A stretch of DNA of 64,000 nucleotides, taken from Nepenthes gracilis (taxonomy: Eukaryota > Streptophyta > Magnoliopsida > Caryophyllales > Nepenthaceae). The notes under the pieces were generated by a model, which was given only the letters and a program-made list of their open reading frames with translations, was not told the origin of the DNA and ran no database searches. The DNA is taken from contig BSYO01000003.1 of assembly GCA_033239525.1 (NCBI GenBank), forward strand, positions 6,876,001 through 6,940,000. The letters run 5' to 3'. Every line of letters starts with the position of its first letter. Position 1 is the stretch's first letter. This document shows, one piece after another, positions 24,751 through 36,115 of the stretch. Both the position numbers and the translations under genes were made by a program.

Positions 24751-27700
24751 AAAAATGTTTTAGCAGCTGTTTACTCGTAATTAAGAAAAATAGTAAGGGG
24801 GAGATTCTATAATTATGCCATTGGCAGGAGTATTGAGTTCTGAGAGTTGAGTGTAAAATGGTGGTGTTTTTTCTGTCATATTTCAATATGGATGAGAAAC
24901 CATAGTTTTTTGGTAGCATTGCACACACAGATCGTTTGTTGTGATTAGGCGATAATCTGCAATCAACTGCACATTGCAGCTAGGATTTATACCAAATAAA
25001 ACCAAATCATCAACATGAGATAAACCTCCAAAACCATCAACGTTCTGGTTGGTTTAATTTGGATAGTTTGTGTTATTAAATTCATTAGCCTAAAAATGAT
25101 TGATCCAATTTAAAACATCTTATACAAACATCAAAGCAAATGAGCAAAAACACTTACATAATACTAAATCCCAACAGCCTTTATACCAAAATGACATAGC
25201 AAACAGTGTACATAATAAAGACTGATTGTACGATGCCTTTAGTTCTTTTGGTCCTCGTTTTTTTTTCTTTTGTGAAATGTTGGCAAATAGCAAAAATTTC
25301 CTTAGTAACACCTTGACAAATTTTTTATAATTGTTTTTCATGAAATGTTTTCAATAATTGTTGTAGCAACCTGTGTCCACATAAGAATATATTATTTGCT
25401 TTGAGCCATAAGTGCTAGAAAAAGACCTATTATTATCAAGATATTTAAGCCTTATAAAAAGGCACATCCCTCCTCATTCCTCAAAGCGATTTGGAATCTC
25501 AAATATCAGCTTTCACACTTCACCCTGTTTAAGGAATAACGTTCTCGTTGCGCGTAACACGACTCAAGATTGGTCTAATTTACGCCCACACATTTCTAGA
25601 TGGGATCGTTGCCGATATCATTATTTACTAATTCGAGTCCATATGACAATATATTATCCGCTTTGGGCAACAGGTATGAGCCTGCACCCGCTCAATTTTG
25701 TTCTTCCTAGGCATTTCCAGGAAAAAGGTCTGTTATCATAGAGATGTCTGAGTTTTATTATAAGGCACATCCCCTTTTATTCCCCAAGCGATGTAGAATT
25801 AGAAAGAACAAAAACGTGCTAGTGCAATCTATACTTGTAGCCTAAAGTGGATTATATGTTATCATGTTGATTTGAATCATTACATAATAATATTAGAGTC
25901 AATCCCAGTCATAAGCACAAGGACATAAGATCGACCAATCTTGAGCTGCGCCACATGCAATAAGGATTTCGTTTCTTAAACGGGGTAGAGTGTGGGAGTT
26001 GATGTTATGCCTTATAGTAAGATTTAGATATATCTATGATAATAAGCCATTTCTTGAGAAAGCTCGAGAAGAATAAAACCGTGTCAATGCAGGTCCATAT
26101 TTGTAGCTCAAAGTGGACAATTGTTATCTTGTGAATTCGGGTCACTATAATTGTAGATGTAGAACTTTGTGTTAAAATATAGTAAAACCTCCTTCTTGCT
26201 TTCAAGGAAAGGCTTTCTACCCTGAAAAATCTTACTTGTCCCCAACGACACGGTCCGGGGCATTTTTGGAGACTAGCCTGCTTTCTATCTTACTGTGAAG
26301 TCATGATAAACCAAGTTTACCAAACAAGGGAAAAAGAATTTTATGAGAATAACAAAAAAATCAGCAAACTCTTTTATATAAAAGGATCTTTTTATTAATT
26401 CAAGTCATGTCAACATACCTCATACTACTATAAGGAGGTCGGATCAATCGAAGTCCTGGAGAGATGTCAATGCTGAGAAATTGTTGACAGATGTCTAGTC
26501 AAAAGGGACACCCCTGGGGACAGAATGCGTTAGAGAAGTGAAGACACAAGAGATGCGGAGAAATTTAAGGTTTGATTTGTAATGGGGTGTGCAATGTGTT
26601 GAACATAAAGAAAACAGATGAATGGGAGAGTGGAAGGCAAGAAAAAAAGAGAGATATTTAGAGTTTGTTTTGTAATGCCTAAGTGAAGAGAAAAGTTTAC
26701 GTACATGTGTGTTTGTGTGCTTGTGAGCACGTGGGATTTCATTTGGACTAAATTGGTTGTAGCTCTCAAATTGCAACCGAACTGGAAATGTTGTTTGGAT
26801 TAAAAACTAAATTGCAGCCAAACCACACATGCAGCCTTGGTTTTTTCATTAAGATGTCCCTAGCATGTCGTGTCTTATTTTAAAGGAAATTACATATCTT
26901 TGTGTTCGTAACCTGTGTCTATGTCCCCCCAAACACACTTTTTTGGTACCAAATAAACACTGAAAATTAAATAGATTGCTACAATTTGCAGATTGCCTCT
27001 GTTGATGTCTCTGCTGTGATTAAAGCTATTGACGCTGGTTTCATCCCTGTACGTTCAAAACCTTATTCTGAGGTTAATGTGCAAGAGATTGATCATTTAG
27101 AGTTTGTTTTGTGATACTAGTTTTTTGTCATGTTTTTCAGCAAGTCTTTCATCATGTTTTGAATTTGAAAGTGGTGCATAGACCTTTAATGCAATTGGTT
27201 CTGACCTTCTTCCTCATGTTTTCCTTCAACATAAATTACAAAGAGTTCATGTCAATTGCTTTTTGGAAGGATTGTTGGATGAAAATATATTGCATCCATA
27301 ACTAGTAAATCTGTGAACCGGACCTTGTTCTGGTTGGATTCCTTGTTTGGACCCAATCTGCATTAGTGTGGCGATTGCCAGGTTGAACCCGCCGACTAGT
27401 AGGAAACCGGTGAACCAATATACAAGTCGGACTGGCTTAAAAGCACCCTTACTTAGAAGGCCAAAATTGCAGTGTTGAAACTGCATCTGAACAAAGAAGT
27501 CCACACTACCACCAGGCCATCAAGTTCCCAAATGTTCACACATGCATTACAATAGATATGTCGTATTTCTCATCAACTTTAAGTTCACTAATGCCTTCTA
27601 TTATATATGTCATGCTGTACATATGAATGGCATGCTGTTTTCTTTCTCAAGTAATTATTTTTTTTCCTCAAGTAATACTCCATTAAGGTACCCTTTCAAA

Positions 27701-30700
27701 AGAATTTCATTAATGTCTCAAAAATTATACATTTCTCTTGCGTGCTACTATTTTAATCCTCATGCAGCTAGTTCTTAGTAATGCAATGATCAAAAAAATT
27801 ATATATTGTTTGTACATAGGTCGCAGTTATGTTATGCTCTGGTAGCCTCAATCATCATCTAATATTATGGTCCAAATTAAAATTTGCATATTGGAAGTTT
27901 GAATTTTTATATGATCAATTATGCGACTGTTAAATAATATTTGTTGCCATCAAAGTAGTAATATATGTATTTTTTACTGAAAATGAGTGATGCATACAAA
28001 TTTTCATGTGGTACAACCTTTTGACCCATAGGTTGAACCATTGAACCAATGGCCTGACATTAGACCATTCCTATGACTGGTGTAATTTTGACAAATATGA
28101 TTGCATATAAATGAACTTCAGGCTTGAGGTCTGACTTGTTTGCGGTGCACCTTGTTATAGCATCACATAAGAGGAGAATGAGGTTGCAATGACAGCAATG
28201 ATCATAATTTCTGTACGGCCATTTTAAAGGCTGATTGAGTTCAACTGGGATCATGGAAGGGAATTCTCAATCCTATATAGTGAGACTTGAAGGTGGTGTT
28301 GATGTTTACAAAATTATACAGATCTAAATGAGCATATGTCATTTTCTCTCAGTACTTAATGATAATCATTTAATCAAATTTCATTGGAATCTGCCCATGC
28401 AACAGTAAGTTCCAGAATATATCATAAGTGGTGTCCAAAAACCCTTACGTGAATGATTGTTGAACCGACAACATTGATTTTATCTGCTTTTGTAGGTCTT
28501 GCACGGGGATGCAGTGTTAGATCAGTCACAGGTTTGCCAACTGTTTGAGCCTGGCCAGATCTATACTATATTAACAAAAATTGATGTGTTTGTGTTTGCT
28601 GATCTTAACAGGGCTGCACCATCTTGAGTGGGGATGTAATTATTCGTCATCTTGCAGAAGTGTTGAGGCCTGAATATGTTGTTTTTCTTGTATCCTCTTG
28701 CAATGTTTGAATAACTTGCTCTTCTATGTTGCATCCTAGCTTATGAATCAGTGTTCTGCATGGCTGCATATTTCCTGCATGTTAAAAGACAGAGTATGCT
28801 GGAAAATTTGCATCCAAGCAAACTGCGTTTAGGTTGCAATAATTTCATTCTATCATATGGTTCCCCTTTGGCCATCAATTGACGGATTCATTGGAATACA
28901 GTGGCTGTCATCTGTGGCTGTCTTCAGTTGTACCCTACTTCTTATGAATCTCTTCTTTGTGTTTCCTCAAAAGATGAGTCTATTTATCCCATGGCAGCAT
29001 TCTTATTGTTTTTTCCCCTCACAAATAAACGATAGTGTGAGTTTCCCATCAAGTTTTGTGGAATGATACAGATATGAGTCTAATCAATGTAAATTAATCT
29101 TGTGATTACACAGTCATCTATCTTCACTTCCTTCCCTTAAGAGCTACTAGTGTATTTCCGAATGAAGAGCATCTGGCTTTGTGTAAAGAGTTACTGGGTA
29201 AACAACATTTTGCAAAAATTTTAGCAGCAACTTCACAGATAATTTGGAGCCACAAGCTGTCTTCAAGAGAAATTTTCATCTTCATTTTCTTGGACCTTAT
29301 CTAAAATTTACTTCCACATAGCTTAGCAGTCAATGATATTATGTGCTCCTTGTCAAATAAGGACTGAATTTCTAAATCTATTCCTGAATCTTTGGCTTCC
29401 GATTCCAGGAGTCTCTTTTCAAAGCTCAGGGCTAGTCCATATTGTGATTGCAGTTTAACTGCATCATTAGTTGACAGTGACAGGAATTTGGTGGCGAATT
29501 CCGATGCCAAAATCATGTGCTTGATGATTGAAGATCTGGTGATATATATGGCATTCTCTATTCACATAAACACATTTTCATCATGTCATTTATGCTAGCC
29601 TACCTATCACCATGTTCTCTATGTAGAAGCTGTGATATGCCCTTTATATGCCAATACTTCTTTCTGTCTATTTCATTTGTATTTTCTTGTGTGTTAAACT
29701 TTTGTTTTTCAATTTGTTAAACCTTCGATTCACACCTAAGGAACTGACAAAAATCTTCTCCAATTTTTTTTTAAATAAGAATTCTGTATGAATACATGGA
29801 AATATGTATTTACTTAACAAAGATGTCACATTTGTTGGGTCTGGTCATTCCCTTGTGGATAACCCAACATTCCCTTGTGGGTAACCCAACAAGCTGGTTT
29901 GTCATCGGAGGATTTGTGGAGAACAAACTGTGAAAAGCATTTCGATCAGACGCGGACGTTGTGGGAGAACAAAAGATGAAGGCAGTCAATGGAGATTGAC
30001 GGTGGGCGGCCAGTAGATCCGGTCAACGGGAGGTTGGCCGCTGCGAGGATGCGAGAACCTTTGTTGGATGGGCGGGCAAAGGCCCGGGAGTTGGGGAGGT
30101 TGGCCGGATGGCGGCAGAAAGGCGGTCAACGGGAAGTTAACCGGTGAATCTTTGGGCCTTGGAGGCTATGGAAAGTGGCGGTAGCAAAGGACAAATGTCT
30201 TTCCCGGATTGATCGACAAAGTGGGCGGTTGGGCTGCCCAGCACGTGTTTGCATAGTGCGGTGCATGCGCCCGTCTGCAGGCATGGGCCTCGCAGGAAGC
30301 TCGAGAATGGTGAAGACGTGGCACCTATTATCGTAAGTGGTGACCGATTGGGCGAGATGGGATTAGGTGAGTCGGGACATCTATATATACGAGCACCGAG
30401 CTTCCTGGAGCGGATGGCCTTGAGTTGGTCCGAGGCGGCCGGAGTGGTGACCAGCACAGTGTGGGAGACAACACCGGGGCGCTGCGCTGCCGTCATTGTG
30501 TGCGGGGTGAAACGGCAGTTGTCGTTTCACCAACACTTGTAAAATGAGAGGAGTGCACCACCACCCAGAGAGAGAAGAAAGAAAACAAAGAGTAAAAGAG
30601 AGGAGTGTTTCTATTTACTTGAGAGAGGTTTTCTTTGTTATTCTCGGGTGTGTAGCGGATATTCCATCTCGGGGATTTGTAACCCATTTTGCGTAGTGGA

Positions 30701-33700
30701 TTTATTGGTGGACTATGTGTCCGTGGTTTTTCCCTCTTCGGTTCGGGAAGGGGTTTCCCGTAAAAAATCTTTGTGCATCTCTCATTCCTTGTTCCTACTA
30801 AATGGTGGTACACGATGACGGAGGTTCGGGTTTCGGCTGCTTTGGATCGGGTGGATCCGGTCTTTCAACCCAACAAGTGGTATTAAAGACGGTTAAGTCT
30901 CTTCGATACCAACAGTGGTATCGTAGATGGTTTGAATCGACCCGCCCGAAAAGGGTCGGCTTGCGGAGGATCTTGACTGGCGAAAGGGCTACTGGAGGTC
31001 TTTCCGACCTACTGCTTAGGGGTGGAGTGCGCGTTGAGGGGAAGCCCGAGTGAAGTACCGCGAGAGTGGAGCCGAGGTGCAGTGGCGGTGAAAGTGTATC
31101 TGGTGTCATTGTTGAGGAGTTTGCCATTTGTAGTGTGGAACTAGATGGAACGATAAAAAAGCACAAATGGGTGAAGTCGTACGGAGCTTGAGGCGGCGGA
31201 GCCAAGGGTGGAGGCTGGCGGAGCGAGGTGGGCGGTGCGGGACCGCGGGCGGAGCAGTAGGGCTAAGTCGAGGCCCAGCGGGGCGAGGCCAGACGAGCGG
31301 GACGAGGCGGAGACCCGGCGGGACGAGGCGGAGGCAGCGGGGGCGAGACGGGGTTGTGCCGAGCGAGGCGGAGGCGCATGTAGGAGGGTCAAGGGTGGAG
31401 CCAGTGAGGCACGGTAGAGGCCAGGCGGGAGCCGGGGGCTAATGGCGGAACCGAGGCGGGGCAAGGCAGGAGCAGGGTCAACAATGGAGGCTGAGGTGGC
31501 GCGGCAGAATGATTCGACGGGGGAAGAAATCGAAGGGGAGTTGGAGTACTCGAGTTCGCAGGGCGAGAAGAATGCATCATTCTACGAGGCCACCGCTGGA
31601 TTTCCGGTTGAGGGAAGTTTAGGAAGCGGCAAAGTGATCATAGGGTAAAGGCGAAAGGTGTTTCCTAAGGTCGTGAAGGAAAGTTTGTTGGTCCTGGTCA
31701 CTCCTCAGGTAACCCAACAAATTAATTTGTCATCGGAGGATTTGTAGAGAATAAATTCGGGAATCGCTTTCCCGATCAACAACCCAAGATTGGAGGAGAA
31801 CAGATGGACGCCAATGTAGATTGGCCGGCGGGCCCGGGAGGTGACCTTCCCGAGGGTGCAGGAGCAACTCTCTTTGAATAAGCGGGCTGGCATAGGAGGC
31901 CGATCAGCGAAGGAAGGTTGGCCGGATGGCAAGACGGTCAACCTAAGTTGACTTGGTGAGCAGGCCTTGGAGACTATGGAAAGTGGCGGTGTGAATGGAT
32001 AGATGTCTTTTCCAGGGATTGGTCGACGGGCGGTTGAGGCGGGCAGAGCACGCGTCTGCGTGATGTCTGAGCATGCGCCATTTGCGGGGCATGGGCTCTG
32101 AGGCTCGAATCGGTGAAGACGTGGCACCTATTATCTGTAAGTGGTGACCAGTTGGGCAGATGGGATTAGGTGGAGTCAGGACATCTATATATATGAGCAC
32201 CAGGAGCTTCCGGAGCAGATGGCCTTGAGTTGGTCCAGAGGCGGCCCAGAGTGGTGACCAGGCTGGTGTGGGAGACAACACCAGGGGCGCTGTGCGCCGG
32301 CCGCTGTGTGCGGGGGTGAAACGGCGGGTTGTCGTTTCACCAACACTTGTAAAATGAGAGAGGAGTGCACCACCAATGAGAGAGAGAAGAAAGAAAAACA
32401 AAGAGTAAAAGAGAGGAGTGTTTCCTATTTACTTCAGAGAGGTTTTTCTTTGTTATTCTCGGGTGTGTAGCGGATATTCCATCTCGGGGATTTGTAACCC
32501 ATTTTACATAGTGGATTTATTGGTGGACTATGTGTCCCGTGGTTTTTCCCTCTTCGGTTCGGGAAGGGATTTTCACGTAAAAAAATGCTGTGCATCTCTC
32601 ATTCCTTGTTCCTACTAAATGGTGGCTGTCGATGACGGAGGGTTCGGGTTTCCGCTGCTGCTGGATCGGGTGGATCCGGGTCTTTCGAACCCAACAAGTG
32701 GTATTAAAGACGGTTAAGTCTCTTCTGATACCAACAAGTGGTATCAGAGATGGTTGAGATCGACCCAGGCCCGAAAAGGGCTGCTTGCGGAGGATACTGA
32801 CCGAAAAGGGCTACCTGCGGAGGTGCTGACCTACTGCCGAAGTGGAGTGAAGCGTTGCAAGGGGAAGCCGCTGAGTGAAGTACCGCAGAAGTGGAGCCGC
32901 CGAGGTCTGTGGCAGTGAAAGTGTATCTGGTGTCATTGTTGAGGAGTTTGCCATTTAGTGTGGAACTAGATGGAACGATAAAAAGCACGGCCAAGTCGGC
33001 GGGGCGGGAGGCGGGAGGCGAGCGAGCGAGGTGGAGGCGAAAGCGGAGCGAGGTGGAGCGGTGCAGGACCAAGGGCGGAGCCGAGTAGGGCTAAGTGCGG
33101 GCCGCGGAGGCGAGGCGAGGCAGGGACCGAGGCGGAGCCAGCGGGACCAAGGCCCGGGCAGCGGGGCGAGGCCAAGGGTTGTGCGAGCGAGGCGGGTGTG
33201 TAGGAGTCGAGGTGGAGCCAGTAGGGCCCAACGGTAGAGGGCGAGGCGGAGGCGAACGGGAGGCAATGGCGGAACCCAGCGGGCAACGGCCCAGAGCTAG
33301 CGAGGTCAGCAATGAGCCGAGGTGGCGAAGGCGAAGCGAATGATTCGGCCATGAGGAAGAAATCGAAGGGGAGTTGGAGTACTCCAAGTTCAGTAGGGCA
33401 GAAGAATGCATCATTCTACAGAGGCCAACGCTGGATTTCCGGTTGAGGGGAAGTTGCCGGAAGGCAGGCGATGACGGTCGCCGGGTAAAGGGCGAAGGTG
33501 TTTCCCACAAGGTCGTGAAGGAAAGTTTGTTGGGTCTGGTCACTCCCTTGTGGGTAACCCAACAAATTAATTTGTCATCGGAGGATTTGTAGAGAACAAA
33601 TTCGGAGAACTGTTTCCGGTCAACAACCCGTTGATTGGAGGAGAAACGATGGGCCGGTCAATGTAGATTGACCGTGGACGGCCGAGAGGTTGACCTTAAG

Positions 33701-36115
33701 AGTCAGCGGAGCACTTCTTGAATGGCGGATGGCAGAGGAGGCGATCAGCAGGAAGGTTGACCGGATGGCACTGAAGACGGTCAACCGGAAGTTGACCGGC
33801 TGAGTACTGGGCCTTGGAGACTATGGAAAGTGGCAGCTGGCAATGGATAGATGTCTTTCCAGGATTGGTCGACAGGCGGCAGTTGGGCTGCAGAGCACGC
33901 GTCTGCACAGTGCAGAGCATGCGCCATTTGCAGGGCATGGGCCTACAGGAAGCTCAGGAACTGGTGAAGACGTAGCACCTATTATCTGCAAGTGGTGACC
34001 AGTTGGGCAGATGGGATTAGGTGGAGCCAGAACGTCTATATATATGAGCACCAGGAGCTTCCGGAGGAGATGGCCTTGAGCTGGTCTAGAGGCGGCCCGG
34101 AGTGGTGACCAGGCTGGTGTGGGAGACAACACCAAGGGCGCTGTGCGCCGGCCGTTGTGTGCGGGGTGAAACGGCGGGCTGCCGTTTCACCAACATTTGT
34201 AAAATGAGAGAGGAGTGCACCACCAGTGAAAGAGAGAAGAAAGAAAAATAGAGAGTAAAAGAGATGAGTGTTTCCTGTTTACTCCGGAGAGGCTTTTCTT
34301 TGTTATTCTCGAGTGTGTAGCGGATACTCCATCTCGGAGGTTTGTAACCCATTTTACATAGTGGATTTATTGGTGGACTATGTGTCCCGTGGTTTTTTCC
34401 TCCTCTGTTCGGGAAAGGGTTTCCACGTAAAAAAAATGATGTGCATCTCTCGTTTATTATTCCTACTAAATAGTGGCTGTCGATGACGGGAGATTTGGGT
34501 TTCCGCTGCTGCTGGATCGGGTGGATCCGGGTCTTCCGAACCCAACAACATTACAAGTCTCGCCCCCTGAGAAATTCCATTCAAATAAGGTACTTTTTGC
34601 AAAAAGTCTGACTTAGGACTACTCATTATGGAAGCAATTGAGGTCAGAGAGAACCCATTTCTTGCTCCTGGGTGGCAAATCAAGGATATTTAACGCACTT
34701 GTTTGCATTATGCTGGGTTTTCAACTTCTACCGTATGCATTTACTGTTATCCTATACTAATGATTTCAAAGACAGATGTCTTCGGTGTGTATGACCGTCC
34801 ACCGTCACAGCCTAATGCCATATTGTTAAGAGAGATTGGTATGACTTTCATTATACATGGAGAATTGATGTGATGATTTATGTACTAAGCTAGATCAGTA
34901 TAATTCATTTTACCCTATTACAGCCGTTGATGAAGATGGAAGCTGGCGTGTTGTAGAACCAAATCTGCAGGATATGAATAGGCAAGGTCAGTCAAAGGCT
35001 GCTACAACCATAATATTATTATTGAGCCAAAAGGGAAAAAAAACATGTTGCTGTTAATAAAAGCAGATTAAAGTCACCTAGTGTTATGCTGGATATCTTT
35101 CTTCTTTGTTTCTTTTTTGTTTCTCAGTGATGAGGAAACCCCCTCTTCCCTCCCCTCATCTACTGCTTTGCAGTAGAGTAAATCTCAGCTTCATGATACC
35201 GCTTGCAAGAAACATCGTCTCATTATTACAACAACAACATTAAAACCTTTAAGTTACACTACATAGACCCGACTATATGAATGCACTGTCCTTATTTTCT
35301 TAATGTATTGCATTCCTCGCTGATAGTATAAGTAATTTTAAATAAATTGTTATCACATTTCTTAGGCCTACATTTTCCTTCCATCATAACTCATCTTTTC
35401 ATGTGTATTTCATTTGACCCATAATTTTAGTGTTTGAACTATTTTAAACCACATTGCTTTATCCTATTTTCTATAAGTGCAGTTAACAGTAAAACAATTT
35501 GTACTTATTCTACATGAGATGGAGTTATAGTTTTGTGCACAAAGTATCTCCCTGTCAAATGACTTAGATGGAAAAAATGCATTGGTTGTATTGTTCACTA
35601 ATTTTTCCCCTGTTAAACGATTAAAAAGGCAAATGCATTAGCTGTCATTCCATCCTAATTCAGAGTTTTCTTCACATTGCATTGAATTTTAAGCGCAGGC
35701 CTTTCGCCATTCTGTTCAGTTGTCATGATTTACGATATCTTTGAAAGTATTACAAATTTAACTTCCAACATAAAATAATTAAGTTGACTTGGAAGTTCAG
35801 TTATGCTGATTTTTGCCGTACATGGATAGTTGAGATGACTGTGGCGGCACACGATACAACTGGGGGTATGAAGACCAAGATATCAGAGGCTGCTGCCATA
35901 GCAAAACTTGGAGTTGATGTCTACATTGTGAAAGTAATTACTTTTTGCTAAATATTATGACATGGAATATTGTCTTGCTGAAATTCCGCTGAGATTTATG
36001 GGGGTGGTGGACACAGGCAGCTACAGATCATTCCTTGAAAGCACTGACCGGAGAGATCCGAGGTGGAATTCCTGATGATTGGCTGGGCACAGCCATCCGA
36101 TTTTTGAGAAAATAA
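19933..36115 (+). CDS. IPK: isopentenyl phosphate kinase, 12 exons
   Basis: Cytosolic kinase of the amino-acid-kinase fold that uses ATP to convert isopentenyl or dimethylallyl phosphate to the diphosphate, feeding isoprenoid synthesis. Exons: 19933-19990, 20498-20716, 22718-22815, 23234-23276, 23943-24004, 26992-27048, 28496-28531, 28612-28689, 34772-34838, 34924-34986, 35830-35933, 36017-36115. All introns are GT-AG, all phases agree, and the sum is 984 nt (327 residues; Arabidopsis has about 332). Visible: KLGGAAVTCK (18-27, nucleotide loop), HGAGSFGH with the catalytic-type His97, HGDAVLD (182-188), LSGDVI (196-201), TDVFGVYDRPP (218-228), HDTTGGMKTK (268-277), C-terminus DWLGTAIRFLRK. 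In-frame Mets exist upstream (19,843); I chose 19,933 because it gives the usual N-terminus. Intron 8 (6.1 kb) carries a retroelement array. It converges with eIF5A, 1.1 kb away. Confidence 0.95.
20717..22717 (+). other. IPK intron 2 (2.0 kb)
   Basis: Noncoding. Contains copy 2 of the dispersed repeat at 22,075-22,450. The rest shows no recognised feature. Confidence 0.85.
22075..22450 (+). repeat. dispersed repeat, copy 2
   Basis: Same-orientation relative of 6,715-7,075, less AT-rich and with longer clear blocks (ATCTGGCAAATCAGTTTG, AGCTGATGTGTTTGATTG). Located within IPK intron 2. Confidence 0.6.
24717..24745. repeat. (AG)n microsatellite
   Basis: About 14 uninterrupted AG units inside IPK intron 5. 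Confidence 0.95.
25360..26220 (+). repeat. decayed, internally repetitive plant repeat
   Basis: Contains repeated variants of a TTATAAGGCACATCCC-TTATTCCCCAAGCGATGT-type block (25,455 and 25,757) and of a TTGTAG-CTCAAAGTGGA block (25,837 and 26,101). It has the flavour of common dicot noncoding repeats with 'AAAGTGGACAAT' and 'GTGGGAGTTGATG' signatures. The class is not determinable from what I see. Confidence 0.4.
27049..28495 (+). other. IPK intron 6 (1.4 kb)
   Basis: Noncoding. Two patches (27,310-27,430 and 28,020-28,080) carry GAACC/CCGG-type low-complexity sequence resembling a decayed small transposon. No open frame is meaningful. Confidence 0.7.
29301..29516 (-). other. small open frame of unknown origin in IPK intron 8
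   Basis: A minus-strand frame of 71 codons with unremarkable, protein-like composition (it contains EFATKFLSLS and SLFDKEHIISLTAK). I do not recognise it. It could be an exon-sized remnant of some gene or retroelement, or chance. Confidence 0.2.
29833..30875 (+). repeat. LTR 1 of the array
   Basis: 1,043 bp. Carries CTATATATACG as TATA box (about 30,381). Its first 60 bp include a partial duplication of the TGG-TAACCCAACA start. It differs from LTR 2 and LTR 3 at many single-base gaps. Confidence 0.85.
30876..31685 (+). repeat. internal segment 1 of the array
   Basis: 810 bp from the primer-site region to the purine tract. The middle (31,190-31,440) is strongly GC-rich, G-biased on the plus strand, with GAGGCGGA/GGCGAGG repetition. 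Reading frames through it are Gly/Arg-rich and look like by-products of the repetition, not a protein. Confidence 0.8.
31686..32696 (+). repeat. LTR 2 of the array
   Basis: 1,011 bp, TGTTGG to AACCCAACA, with CTATATATATGAG as TATA box (about 32,187). The second half is nearly the same as LTR 3. Confidence 0.85.
32697..33527 (+). repeat. internal segment 2 of the array
   Basis: 831 bp. Homologous to segment 1 throughout, but with a better-preserved primer-site duplicate (GTGGTATCAGAGATGG at about 32,738) and numerous small gaps relative to it. Confidence 0.8.
33528..34547 (+). repeat. LTR 3 of the array
   Basis: 1,020 bp, TGTTGGGTC to GAACCCAACA, with CTATATATATGAG as TATA box (about 34,038). 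Followed directly by the right ACATT. Confidence 0.85.
34987..35829 (+). other. IPK intron 10 (0.84 kb)
   Basis: Noncoding, AT-rich, no recognised repeat. Confidence 0.75.

Larger units (their letters stand above)
24005..26991 (+). other. IPK intron 5 (3.0 kb)
   Basis: Noncoding. Holds the (AG)n tract and a decayed repeat at 25,360-26,220. The minus-strand frames at 24,599-24,928 and 26,495-26,776 fall in this intron and match nothing known. Confidence 0.8.
29833..34547 (+). mobile_element. tandem non-autonomous Copia-type element: LTR-internal-LTR-internal-LTR
   Basis: Three LTRs of about 1.01-1.04 kb, each starting TGTTGG and ending ACCCAACA or AACCCAACA, alternate with two internal segments of about 0.8 kb. 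The whole block is flanked by ACATT on both sides (29,828-29,832 and 34,548-34,552). Each internal segment starts with the primer-site-like AGTGGTATTAAAGAC, repeated about 45 bp later as GTGGTATCAGAGATGG in the second copy, matching the initiator-tRNA-Met site used by Copia elements. It ends with a purine tract GTGAAGGAAAGTT before the next LTR. The internal DNA has no gag or pol homology. It is GC-rich and dominated by GAGGCGGAG-like repetition, so the family needs enzymes from elsewhere. Outer flanks match only at the two ends, so the array arose from one insertion, with the third LTR gained by recombination or transposed together. It lies sense-oriented in IPK intron 8. Confidence 0.88.
28690..34771 (+). 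other. IPK intron 8 (6.1 kb) with retroelement array
   Basis: Of its length, 4,715 bp are the LTR array at 29,833-34,547. Without it and one ACATT copy the intron would be about 1.36 kb. A 71-codon minus-strand frame at 29,301-29,516 lies in the pre-existing intron sequence. Confidence 0.85.

Noticed and set aside
31167..31442. Gly/Arg-rich open frames in the array interior on both strands, as a candidate RNA-binding protein
   Set aside because: Several overlapping frames on both strands look alike in composition, which is what GC-rich short repeats produce. None has a gag, zinc-knuckle or RGG-box layout, and the second internal copy does not preserve the frame.
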